A stretch of 64,000 nucleotides of DNA from assembly GCA_016931515.1 (NCBI GenBank), contig JAFGEQ010000015.1:181355-245354 (forward strand), read 5' to 3'. Below the pieces are notes generated by a model that worked only from the letters and a program-made list of their open reading frames with translations, searched no databases and had not been told where the DNA came from. Source of the DNA: a candidate division CSSED10-310 bacterium (GTDB taxonomy: Bacteria; CSSED10-310). Of the stretch, positions 35,636 to 45,300 are shown in pieces (position 1 is the first letter of the stretch; each line of letters starts with the position of its first letter). A program made the position numbers and the translations under genes.

Positions 35636-38600
35636 ATGAGACGTCTAATTTTGGTTGCTGTCATCAGCCTGATAACTGCCGGAGTCCAGGGTTATTGGAT
35701 TCCCCTGACACCCGATGCGGCTGAATTCGATTCACCGTCCATTGAATCCATTAAAATGTCCGGTGAGGATACAATTTTCTCAATCACCGTTCCCGGTTTG
35801 GAAGCCATTGAGCGGAGGAATGATTCGGGTGATTTCGTGCAATTGCAGATCCCGGATTCCGGCTGGCTCATGGAAACCGGATCACCGCAGGTCCCCGTTG
35901 TTCGAAAGAGCTTCATAGTACCTGCCGACGCTTCAGTCAGGCTGGAGATCGATGTTGATCGATATGTGGATCTGAACGACATCAACGTTTGGCCAGCGCA
36001 GCCCAGCTATAAACGATCGGAAGACAAACCCGCCTTTGTTCTCGATTCCAAGATTTATAATCATAACGATTTATATCCCCTGGAATGGGGTCGAATTTCC
36101 GATGACGGCTGGATGCGTGACTTCCGTTATGTAACCGTGGAATTAAATCCGGTGCGGGTCAATCCGGTCACCGGTCAGGTATTGGCAGCCTCCGAGATGA
36201 CCGTTCGCGTCATTTCCGAGGGTGGTTGGAGAATCGGGAATGATCCTGTATTTCCATCATTCCATCAGATTTATGGAAACGTTTTCCCTAATTTTGAACT
36301 GTTGGGTATTGGCCAGCGATCGGATCCCGAACCAATGCTGGTTATCTGTTACGATTCTTTCCTGACTCAGATGGCATCCTTCGTCGAATGGAAAACCAAG
36401 CGGGGTATCGATGTCACAATGGTCAGTTCAACGGTGACCGGTACTACATCAGCAGCAATCTTCTCATACATTCAGACGGTCTGGAGCACATGGAATCCGA
36501 AACCGGTTTACATCATCCTGGTTGGTGATGGTCCCCAGTTGCAGCCCCTGACGGGTATCGGGTCCTGCGCATCCGACTCCAAATTTACGTTGCTTCAGGG
36601 AGGCGATCTGGTTCCAGATGTTCTCATCTCACGCCTCTGCGCGGGTAATGTTACCGACCTGAACAGTCAGCTCAACAAAATCATGACCTATGAACTGACA
36701 CCTCCGGAAGGCTTCGGTACCTGGCTCGATAAATTTTCCGGTCTGGCGTCCAGCGAAGGATCTTCTCCGTCCGATGAGGAGTATTCGCAGGAAGTCGAAG
36801 CTCGGTTTCTCGCACATAACACGAACGCCATCGCCGACCGCATCTATGCATCACTGGGACACGGTGCTTCCCAGATCAGCTCTGCCGTCAATGCCGGCCG
36901 ATTCTGGCTCAGTTATTTCGGTCATGGCAGCGGTACCAGCTGGTCGTCGCCATCATTTTCCAACAGCAACGTGGATGCATTGACAAACGGTTCATTCACT
37001 CCGTTTGTCATGGATGTATCCTGTGACAACGGTTCTTTCAACGGATCGAGTGACTGCTTCGCCGAACGCTGGATGAAGAATGCGGGTAAGGGTGCCGTTG
37101 GAATGTACAGTTCATCCACATCCACATCGTGGGACGAACCCGCCAATCTGGCATGGGGTGTTGCATACTCCGTAACCGGCAACAACAGCGGTTCCATTCC
37201 GGGGGGAAACTGCATTCTCGGTCAGATGACACTGGATGGACTCGTCTTTATGTACAGCGTGTTCGGCACAGGATCAGCCGCTGAAGAAGTCATGAATCAA
37301 TATGTTTTGTTCGGCGATTGCTCCATGATGTTCCGATCAAATGCTTATGTGACTCCCACCGTAACCCATCTGCCCAATGTGCCGATGGCTCCGGCTGATT
37401 TCCAGGTTACCGTCACCAACGGCGGTGCCGGGATTGAAGGTGCCGTGGTTTGCGCCTTCAAAGACGGTGAAGTTCATGAAGTGGGATTAACCGGTGTGAA
37501 CGGCATAGCAACTCTCAGCATTCATCCGGTAACGGTTGGTGACATGATCATCACCGTCAGCGGTCAGAATCTGTATCCACATGAAAGTATCGTCAGCGTG
37601 GCTCCGGCAGGATGCGGAGTGGTAGCCATGGATCGTAACGGATATAACTGCAACGATACGATCGGGATAATGGTTTTCGACAGTGATCTGAACACATTAC
37701 CGGGCACCGTCGAAACGGTTATTGTAGATATCGACTCCGACTCCAACCCGATTCCTGAAAGCGTTCTATTGACGGAAACCGGTCCGGATACCGCTCAATT
37801 TGCCGGTAGTATAATGACATCCGCGACCCAATCAGGCAGTGGTTATCTTCGTGTATCACACGATGACATGATCGTCGTTTATTACGATGACGCCGATTGC
37901 GACGGGTCGCCCGTTGAAGTCACCGATACTGCCTATGCCGACTGTGAAGGACCGGTTATTACCAACCTGGAAGTCAGCGAGATATCGACGGATTTCTTTA
38001 CAATCACATGGACGACCAGTGAGGCGTCCAACTCCGTCCTGACCTGGGGAGATATGACGCCGCCTACGAATGTCGTGATTGATGATGATATGGTCACGAA
38101 TCATGCCATCATCGTGGAAGGCCTCGATGATTGCACACTGTATTATTTCAGCGCCTCCAGTACCGATGCCGGCGGAAACCTCACTGTGGATGACAATAGC
38201 GGTTCGTACCATACTGCCATTACTTACGAACTGGTTGTTTTCCTCGACGCAAACATGGACACCAATCCGGGATGGACGTACGCCGGACAGTGGGCATGGG
38301 GTGACCCGACCGGCAGCAGCAGCGACCCGAATACCGGATTTACCGGCTCGAATGTCGTTGGGTACAACCTGAATGGATCTTACACCAATAATATGTCGCA
38401 GACGTATTGCACGACCCAGACGATGGACTGCAGTGGCGCCGGTGAGGTGTTCCTGAGTTATTACCACTGGCTGGGCGTCGAAAGTTCAACCTGGGATCAC
38501 GCGTCGGTCCAAGTCTCCGGCAACGGTGGCAGTTCCTGGACGACGATCTGGGATCATGAAGGCAGTTCGGTGACTCCAACAACATGGAGTTATTCGGAAT

Positions 38601-38989
38601 ACGATATCTCCACCGTCGCAGCCGGTTCATCCAATGTAGTGATCCGCTGGGTCATGGGCACAACCGACAGTTCCGTCGTTTATTGCGGATGGAACCTCGA
38701 TGATGTGCTGGTCAGCTACACGACCGAATGCACATCAGTTGCGACACCGACTCCAGCACCGACGGCAACGCCCGATGAATGCATTCACGATGGTGATGTC
38801 AGTGGTGACGGGTCGATCACCGCCGGGGACGCCCAGATGGCGTTCCTGATCGCCCTCGGATCGATGATTCCAACGGAAGAGGAAGAATGCGCCGCTGACT
38901 GCAACGGTGATGGTTCCTGCACAGCCGGCGATGCACAGATGATTTTCCTGTCCGCCCTGGGTTCCGCCTCCTGCGTGGATGCGATCTGA
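35636..38989 (+). CDS. Secreted gingipain-like C25 cysteine protease with dockerin-like tail (II)
   Basis: I use the ATG at 35636 because AGGAGG lies four bases upstream and a signal peptide follows (MRRLILVAVISLITAGVQG). The 1117-residue product has a propeptide-like region to about 225, then a C25 domain with MLVICYDSF, IILVGDGPQLQPL, His430 (SYFGHGSG) and Cys463 (MDVSCDNGS). From about 590 the same Ig-like, Fn3-like, MAM-like, PTPAPTATP linker and dockerin-like series follows as in the two genes before it. The catalytic domain is more distant from protease I than the C-terminal half is, which suggests that the tail has spread or been kept uniform by gene conversion. Confidence 0.9.
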   Translation: MRRLILVAVISLITAGVQGYWIPLTPDAAEFDSPSIESIKMSGEDTIFSITVPGLEAIERRNDSGDFVQLQIPDSGWLMETGSPQVPVVRKSFIVPADASVRLEIDVDRYVDLNDINVWPAQPSYKRSEDKPAFVLDSKIYNHNDLYPLEWGRISDDGWMRDFRYVTVELNPVRVNPVTGQVLAASEMTVRVISEGGWRIGNDPVFPSFHQIYGNVFPNFELLGIGQRSDPEPMLVICYDSFLTQMASFVEWKTKRGIDVTMVSSTVTGTTSAAIFSYIQTVWSTWNPKPVYIILVGDGPQLQPLTGIGSCASDSKFTLLQGGDLVPDVLISRLCAGNVTDLNSQLNKIMTYELTPPEGFGTWLDKFSGLASSEGSSPSDEEYSQEVEARFLAHNTNAIADRIYASLGHGASQISSAVNAGRFWLSYFGHGSGTSWSSPSFSNSNVDALTNGSFTPFVMDVSCDNGSFNGSSDCFAERWMKNAGKGAVGMYSSSTSTSWDEPANLAWGVAYSVTGNNSGSIPGGNCILGQMTLDGLVFMYSVFGTGSAAEEVMNQYVLFGDCSMMFRSNAYVTPTVTHLPNVPMAPADFQVTVTNGGAGIEGAVVCAFKDGEVHEVGLTGVNGIATLSIHPVTVGDMIITVSGQNLYPHESIVSVAPAGCGVVAMDRNGYNCNDTIGIMVFDSDLNTLPGTVETVIVDIDSDSNPIPESVLLTETGPDTAQFAGSIMTSATQSGSGYLRVSHDDMIVVYYDDADCDGSPVEVTDTAYADCEGPVITNLEVSEISTDFFTITWTTSEASNSVLTWGDMTPPTNVVIDDDMVTNHAIIVEGLDDCTLYYFSASSTDAGGNLTVDDNSGSYHTAITYELVVFLDANMDTNPGWTYAGQWAWGDPTGSSSDPNTGFTGSNVVGYNLNGSYTNNMSQTYCTTQTMDCSGAGEVFLSYYHWLGVESSTWDHASVQVSGNGGSSWTTIWDHEGSSVTPTTWSYSEYDISTVAAGSSNVVIRWVMGTTDSSVVYCGWNLDDVLVSYTTECTSVATPTPAPTATPDECIHDGDVSGDGSITAGDAQMAFLIALGSMIPTEEEECAADCNGDGSCTAGDAQMIFLSALGSASCVDAI

Positions 38990-39294
38990 TCCTGACTAAA
39001 CAGTCAAAATGAAGAATTAAGCCCCTGTTTTCAGGGGCTTTTTTTTTAGCACCTGAACGAGGGAACACTGGAATACATGGGTACGAATGCGAACCGAAGA
39101 GTAATTCCCGGCGATACTGTCGCATGTACTAGTTGACGAAATCCAAAAATACTTTCAAACTTATGACATAACGTGCGACAAATTCCCGCGGGACTGGTGT
39201 ATTCTGAGCCCGGCAAGCCTATCACCTCCACTTGGAAAGAAAACAGACCGGATTTTTCCGGATAGATATTTAACCATTTCGGAGGAGAAAACCG
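38990..39294 (+). other. Intergenic stretch with terminator and leader of the GEVED gene
   Basis: 305 bases without a gene. The first part holds the terminator at 39019-39048. The rest is the presumed promoter and leader of the next gene; a TATTCT box (39200-39205) exists but its -35 partner is poorly spaced. GGAGG lies 12 bases before the next ATG. I see no RNA gene or repeat here. Confidence 0.5.
39019..39048 (+). terminator. Rho-independent terminator after C25 protease II
   Basis: AAGCCCCTG / CAGGGGCTT with a TTTT loop and nine T after the stem. It lies about 30 bases after the stop codon. Confidence 0.92.
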
Positions 39295-40956
39295 ATGAAA
39301 CAATTTTTTTGGATTACAGTGGCAGTTACGCTGATGGGTCTGGCCCTTTCTGCAGGGATAAATGCTCAGACATATGATTACGGAGATGCACCGGAGGGAG
39401 CTCTCGCCTATCCGGCGACGGGGGTCAGCGGCGCTTTTCCAACGTGTATGAACGTACCGATATCCGGATTTGTCCGACATGGATGGGGGCCGCAACCATG
39501 GGCTTTCTTCGGACCTATGGCGGATATCGAAACGGAAGGAAATGCGGGACTCTGCCCGGCATTCAGTCCTTACGATGCGGATGAGTGCTTTGCCGACGGC
39601 GATGCCGGTCTGATCATGCCAACATCGTTTACGATTGCCGGAGCAGCGGTGATTCCATGCCCGAACGTTTCATTGCCCACATCCCTGGGACCGGCATGCA
39701 CGGCAGCGATATGGGGAGCGAACGTTGATATATTCGTCCAGGAAGTTCATGGCATGGCCGTTTTCGTCAACGTTCTTTTCGACTGGAACCAGAGCGGGAT
39801 GTGGAGCGATGATTCAGCCACTTGTCCGGGTATCGGAATCGTACCGGAGCACGTTCTGATCAACTTCGTCGTCCCGGCCGGATTCTCGGGTCCTCTGTCC
39901 GCTCTCCTGCCACCCCCGTTCAGTATCGGACCCCTGCCTGATTTCGTCTGGGCCCGTTTTACCGTCACCTACACACCCGTTATGCTCCCATGGGACGGAT
40001 CCGGTGTTTATGAGGACGGTGAATCGGAGGACTACCTGGTATTGATCGATCCGAATGTTGAACCAACCATCACACCATCTCCATCGCCGTCACCGAGTCC
40101 CACCCAGATCCAGGAAGAATGGGGGGATTACGGCGATGCACCGGAAAACGCTCTTGCCTATCCTTCCATGGGTGGTTTCGGTTTCTTCCCGACCTGCAGA
40201 AACACCGGCCCGGCCGGATGGATTCAGCATCTGACCATGGGGATGTATTTCGGTCTTGGGTGGACCGTCGAGGCTGAGGGAAACGCCAACACCTGCCCTG
40301 TTTTCACCAGCCTCTATGATATGGACGAGTGCATGAATGACGGAGACGCCGGATTGGTGATCCCCGGAGCGTTCACCATCATGGGCCCGACCGGATCCGA
40401 AACAGAAGCTCCATGCCCGTTGAGCGGCGCAATGGGTATTCCTCTCGGCCTGCCCTGCCAGCAGGCACTCTGGGGTCCTCAGATTGATATCCTGATCCAG
40501 AACAACGCTCCCGGCCCCGGTTTTGTCAATGTCATTGCAGACTGGGATCAGGACGGCATCTGGGGCGGCAGCAGCACGTGTCCGGGAGGCATTAACGCTC
40601 CGGAACATCTCCTCACCAATTTCATGATTACAGCGGGATTTGGAGGTCCACTCGCAGCAGCAGGACCTCCACCGTTCACGATCGGTCCGAACAGCGGATT
40701 CGTCTGGGTGCGATTCACGATCAGCGATTCACCGATGGTTTTACCATGGGACGGTTCGGGCTACTCCTCACTCGGTGAGACAGAAGATTACCTGCTCTAC
40801 ATCGAACCCGCTGAACCGCCTACCGCCACGCCCACTGGGCCAACTCCCACTCCGACAACCATCCCCCAGATTCCTGCCACCGGCGCTGCAGGATCCATTT
40901 TACTGTTCTTCCTCGTCACATTGCTGATCGGAGTGATACCGAAGAGCAGGGTTTAG
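39295..40956 (+). CDS. Secreted protein with two GEVED domains and an IPATG-type C-terminal anchor
   Basis: A 553-residue protein. A signal peptide ends near INA-Q. Two similar units of about 220-240 residues follow, each beginning YGDAPE-(G/N)-A-L-A-Y-P, with a D-W-N/D-Q core, a P-E-H-(V/L)-L-(I/T)-N-F segment and the closing WDGSG-x-x-(E/L)-x-G-E-(S/T)-EDY that names the GEVED family. Pro/Ser/Thr linkers follow each unit. The C-terminus is IPATG (526-530), a hydrophobic segment and K-S-R, the layout of a sortase signal. GGAGG precedes the ATG. A surface adhesin or structural protein is likely; partner unknown. Confidence 0.85.
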   Translation: MKQFFWITVAVTLMGLALSAGINAQTYDYGDAPEGALAYPATGVSGAFPTCMNVPISGFVRHGWGPQPWAFFGPMADIETEGNAGLCPAFSPYDADECFADGDAGLIMPTSFTIAGAAVIPCPNVSLPTSLGPACTAAIWGANVDIFVQEVHGMAVFVNVLFDWNQSGMWSDDSATCPGIGIVPEHVLINFVVPAGFSGPLSALLPPPFSIGPLPDFVWARFTVTYTPVMLPWDGSGVYEDGESEDYLVLIDPNVEPTITPSPSPSPSPTQIQEEWGDYGDAPENALAYPSMGGFGFFPTCRNTGPAGWIQHLTMGMYFGLGWTVEAEGNANTCPVFTSLYDMDECMNDGDAGLVIPGAFTIMGPTGSETEAPCPLSGAMGIPLGLPCQQALWGPQIDILIQNNAPGPGFVNVIADWDQDGIWGGSSTCPGGINAPEHLLTNFMITAGFGGPLAAAGPPPFTIGPNSGFVWVRFTISDSPMVLPWDGSGYSSLGETEDYLLYIEPAEPPTATPTGPTPTPTTIPQIPATGAAGSILLFFLVTLLIGVIPKSRV

Positions 40957-41056
40957 GGGTATAGGAGGGATCCAAAGAAGATTTGACAGGTTTTGAGTTA
41001 ATACAAGATACTCAGGATTGGACATTTCGAGTCAGAAACCCGGGAGAGAAAGGGAA

Positions 41057-41860
41057 ATGAACAGATATTTGATCCTGAGTATGTTGGTGCTGTTGTTTGT
41101 AGCCTGTCATGCCGTTGTGGCCGAAACGGTGGAACTCGTACCGGGTACCGGCGGTTATCATGCCTGTGAAGACAGCGATTTTACATCATCCTGCAATACG
41201 GATCCTGACCCGATGATTCCAAACGGGTATCAGGGGTTCGTCGGGTACTATTCGCTCTATACGATTGAGTTGTCGGAATCCACGAAAGTATGCTTCGACC
41301 TCACAGTGGCTCCCGAAGGTCCGGTGATGTCGGCGTCTCTTGTCCTCGATGCCATCGTTCAGACCGGATTCGGCCTGGAAGACGCCGGACCAATTCTTGT
41401 CAAACATTACTCGGAACCATCCTGCATGCCAGTATGCGGTGCTTACCAGGAGTCCTGCTCGGATTGCTTCGGTACGCTTTATTCGGCCGGAACTCTGATG
41501 GATGGAATCAACCGGACCTATTCACTTGCACCCGCTGTATCTGATCTCCAGACCGCCCTCGATGCCGGTGACATGTGTTTCTGCCTGTGCCTCCAGTTCG
41601 GAATCGGCGTCAATTATGAGTTCGGTGTTGACAACCTCCGTCTGGTCCTGGAGATCGAATCTTCGGAGACTCCTACGCCATCACCCACGCTGACACCAAC
41701 GTTGACGCCCAGCCCGGTTCCGACCGATACTCCCACCACCGGCCCGACACTGACTCCGACACCGATTCCGCCTCTACCAGCCACGGGCCCCGAAAGCGTT
41801 CTGATGCTGCTATTGGCCATAACCCTGCTGATCCTGTTAATGAGGCGGGGTATGGGTTAG
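41057..41860 (+). CDS. Secreted protein of unknown fold with LPATG-type C-terminal anchor
   Basis: I use the ATG at 41057, preceded by AAAGGGA, because a signal peptide starts there (MNRYLILSMLVLLFVACHAV). The 267-residue product has a Cys-rich beta domain (residues 30-200; CEDSDFTSSC, CFDLTVAPEG, CMPVCGAYQESCSDC), a Pro/Thr linker and a C-terminus LPATG (240-244), a hydrophobic segment and R-R-G-M-G. I do not recognise the main domain; the phrase on DPDPMIPNGYQGFVG and the choice of paired Cys suggest a small extracellular domain. It follows the GEVED gene by 100 bases and shares its type of anchor. Confidence 0.8.
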   Translation: MNRYLILSMLVLLFVACHAVVAETVELVPGTGGYHACEDSDFTSSCNTDPDPMIPNGYQGFVGYYSLYTIELSESTKVCFDLTVAPEGPVMSASLVLDAIVQTGFGLEDAGPILVKHYSEPSCMPVCGAYQESCSDCFGTLYSAGTLMDGINRTYSLAPAVSDLQTALDAGDMCFCLCLQFGIGVNYEFGVDNLRLVLEIESSETPTPSPTLTPTLTPSPVPTDTPTTGPTLTPTPIPPLPATGPESVLMLLLAITLLILLMRRGMG

Positions 41861-41918
41861 ACGTAAGACTCAGGGATTCGGATTGGGAGATCAGGGTTTG
41901 GCAATCAAGGTCAAGGAA

Positions 41919-42260
41919 ATGCGGGGTATTGTAGTACTCTTTTTAGTTCTTCTCACATCGGTACAGGTGTTTTCGGCGGACCTCCATGTTCCCTCCGAGT
42001 TCCGCTCAATTCAGCAAGCCGTCGATGCATCACAGGATGGTGACCGAATTTTTGTGGCTCCCGGTACCTATACAGGCCAGGGTTTCCGGGGAATCACATT
42101 CGAAGGCAAAGCACTAATTCTTGAAGGGTCATCGGCGGAAGACTGTATTATCGATTGCGGGCAAATGGATCGCGGATTCGACTTCAGTCATGGCGAAGGT
42201 GCCGGCAGCGTCATCCGTAATCTACAAATTATCAATGGTGTCGATGCCTGCGGATCCTGA
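41919..42260 (+). CDS. N-terminal part of a parallel beta-helix surface protein, ended by an in-frame TGA
   Basis: The ATG at 41919 starts a signal peptide (MRGIVVLFLVLLTSVQVFSA). LHVPSEFRSIQQAVDASQDG, VAPGTYTGQGF and IRNLQIINGVDACGS form the first turns of a right-handed beta-helix (pectin-lyase-like fold). The frame stops at TGA 42258-42260, yet the same frame continues directly after it (GEEPRGGGILCQNNSSPTIE) with the same type of repeat into the gene at 42375-46100. The two pieces are thus one gene with a nonsense codon, a recoded codon or a sequence error. Taken alone this piece would be a 113-residue fragment. Confidence 0.8.
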   Translation: MRGIVVLFLVLLTSVQVFSADLHVPSEFRSIQQAVDASQDGDRIFVAPGTYTGQGFRGITFEGKALILEGSSAEDCIIDCGQMDRGFDFSHGEGAGSVIRNLQIINGVDACGS

Positions 42261-42374
42261 GGAGAAGAACCTCGCGGAGGCGGGATCCTCTGCCAGAACA
42301 ACTCATCGCCAACGATAGAATATTGCACTTTTGCCGGTTGCGAATCATCCAGTGAGGGCGGTGCGGCGGCGTGC

Positions 42375-45300
42375 GTGGAATCGTCTTCACCGACCTTCAT
42401 TCATTGCTCGTTCAACGGCAACACCGCACAGACGCAGGGTGGAGCCGTCTACTGTTCAGGAAGTGCCGCACCTTCTTTCATCGAATGCCAGTTTACCGGA
42501 AACAGCACATCCCGCGGAAACGGAGGTGCGTGTTCGATCCGTGATGCCCGGCCATCGTTTTCCTTGTGCAATTTCACAGGTAATACTGCCACTTTCCCCG
42601 GTGGCGCTATCTACTTGCGCGGTGGCCGGCATTCCGTCATCAGCCCCGGCAACAGTTTCAGCAACAACAGGGGTTGCGGAGGCAACGACCTTGCCGCCTG
42701 GTCGATCGAATCCAATCCGGCCGATGCCACCGGCAACAGTTTCACCGGATCCGCACTGTCTGAAGCCTATGTCCTGCCGGACGGCGCTTTCGATATCTCC
42801 GGTCACACAAGCCTGCTGGAACCTGTCAACGCAGACCTCTTTGTTGCACCTGACGGTAGCAACGATCTCAATAGCGGACTGTCTCCCGACAGTCCTTTCA
42901 GAACCGTTCGGCACGCTCTCGATGTCATTCGCACCGGACTCACCCGGGATGGTCTCGTCATCCATCTCGCTCCCGGTACCTACTCGTCCGACCTGACCGG
43001 TGAGACTTACCCCCTGCCGTTATTGAGCGGCATCAATCTGATCGGCGCCGGTTCAGAGGAGACCGTCCTGAACAGCGGCAATGCTTTTGGGTGCCTGCGC
43101 TGCGAGCTGTCAATCGAATGCGGAGCCGGCGATCTTACACTGACGGGTGCCAAAGGGCCCGGTTTTTATGCCCGGGAATGCGCCGTGGCTTCCACAGGCT
43201 TGATCATCTCCGGATTCGCCGCAACATCCTACGGCGCCGGTATCCAGTTAACCGCGGGTGCGAACGGGTCGTTTTCGAACAGCATCATCGCAGGCAACCA
43301 TGCCGATGTCTCGGGCGGAGGTCTGCACCTTGCCACCCAGGCAGCTGGCTTCACAGATTGTTTTTTCACGCAAAACTCAGCGGATTGTTTCGGCGGCGCT
43401 GTGTTCATTCAGACAGGATCCGCTACGATGAGCGGGTGCATGTTCAGCGGCAACAGCGCACAGGCCGGCGGCGCTATCCGCATCGAAGGCGGAACTCCGG
43501 ATCTCTCCGGACTCCCGGATGAACCCAATATCTTTCAGGATAACCGGGGAAGCCGCGGCGCCAATCTGTCGGCGGACCGTATCCCGCAAATCCCCTATTA
43601 CGCGGTTGGAAACACGTTTGATGTGTCTCCGGAGTCAGTCTGGTCGGTAGCACCCGGAGCAGCATTTGATACGACAGCTTCAACAGTTACAGGACCCCCA
43701 TTTCTCGGATGTGAGACGGTCTACGTTTCAACTGACGGAGATGACGACAATGACGGTTTGTCGCCGGATACAGCGTTCCGGACAATCACATTCGCTCTGA
43801 AATGCATCGCAGGTACACCGGATGCTCCAGCGTCAGTCCTTATCGCCGAAGGTATGTACACTGAAGAGCCTGCCCAGATCGCATCCATTCCGGATCGCGT
43901 TTCCGACTCTGTGACAACCGGCTCCAATGCCGCGCATGCGTCCGATACCCGTTCCAGACAGCGTTCCGGCGAGGGATTCCCGCTTTCGATACCCCCATTT
44001 ACAAGTATTTCCGGGGCTGGAGTTGGACTCACGCGTATCGAGAGTACCGAGCAGACCGTCCTCGATTTCTTTTTCAGTTCCGGAAGCAGCGTGGATAATC
44101 TGTCGATTTCCAGCAACCACGGTCCCGGAATCCTGATCGAATCGTGCAATCCGATTCTCGATGCCCTGGCAGTCAGTAATTGCCGCTCGACCCGAAACGG
44201 CAGCGGCATGGCACTGACCAGCGCTGATCCCTTTATCACGAATTGCATGTTCGAAAATAATTCGACGACAATGCAAGGTGGCGCTATCCACTGCGGAATC
44301 GTTTCCAGACCCACCATCCTGGACTCCGTGTTTATTGGAAATTCCAGTGTTCAGATCGGTGGAGCGATCGTATCCGGCTACTCCGCTGAAGTCGTTGTTT
44401 CCGAATGCGACTTCATCGGCAACCAGGCAGTCAGGAACGGTGGAGCAATCGCTGCCTTCTTCGGCACGCTTGACGCGGGAAACTGCACTTTCACCGGCAA
44501 TCGAGCGGGGCTGACAGGCGGTGCCGTCTACTTCAGCGAAGCCGGCGGCGACCTGGCTGCAGGCGGGCCCAACTCATTTTGCAAAAACGTCGCGGCTGTT
44601 GGAGCCGACCTCGCAGCCGGTGAGATTCTTGATGCACCGGTTGATGTGACCGGTAATGAATTCTGTGGAATTCCAACATCTGAATTTTATGTCGCTCCAG
44701 GAGCATCTTTCATTGTTACGGGATGCAGCGGGGATCCCGGAATCCGAAAGGATGTGTTTGTTGCTCCGTGGGGCAGTGACGAAGCAGCCGGAACCAGTGT
44801 TTCAACACCGTTCCGCTCACTTCGGCATGCGCTGAGCCGCATACGGGCGATACCCTCCCTGCAGCATCCGACCGTCCACCTGGCACCCGGCCGATACAAC
44901 CTGAGTGACGGGGACTGGCCGTATACGCTGCCGCTGATCTCGGGGGTTACCATTGAGGGCGCATCCGCCAAATCGGTTGTGGTCGATGCTGGAGATGCAG
45001 GCAGCGCATGGTGCGGATTGTGGAGCAACGGTTCCGGTCTGCGACGCGTGACTGTCACCGGTTGTTCATCATCCGCCGTTTCCTGTGAATTCAGCAGTCT
45101 GACAATCGACGAATGCGTGTTCGCTGACAATCAGACATCGTCCAGCGGTGCGGCGGTCGGTGCTTCGGGGGGGCTGCTGACCATTTGTCAATCCCAATTT
45201 ATCAGGAACCATGCTACTGGAAACGGTGGAGCGATCGATGTTCGACAGTACGGCTCGCTGCTGATGACTGACAGCGTGTTTTATGATAACAGCGCAGGGT

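Noticed and set aside
42261-42300. A bacterial SECIS element after the in-frame TGA
   Set aside because: Several four-base stems can be drawn (GAGG/CCTC) but none has the stem length and loop of known elements, and selenocysteine has no expected role in a beta-helix turn. Nonsense mutation or error is simpler.
42331-42996. A 221-codon frame overlapping the beta-helix gene in another phase
   Set aside because: Its Ser/Pro/Thr-rich content is a phase-shifted reading of the beta-helix repeats, which continue unbroken in the other frame.
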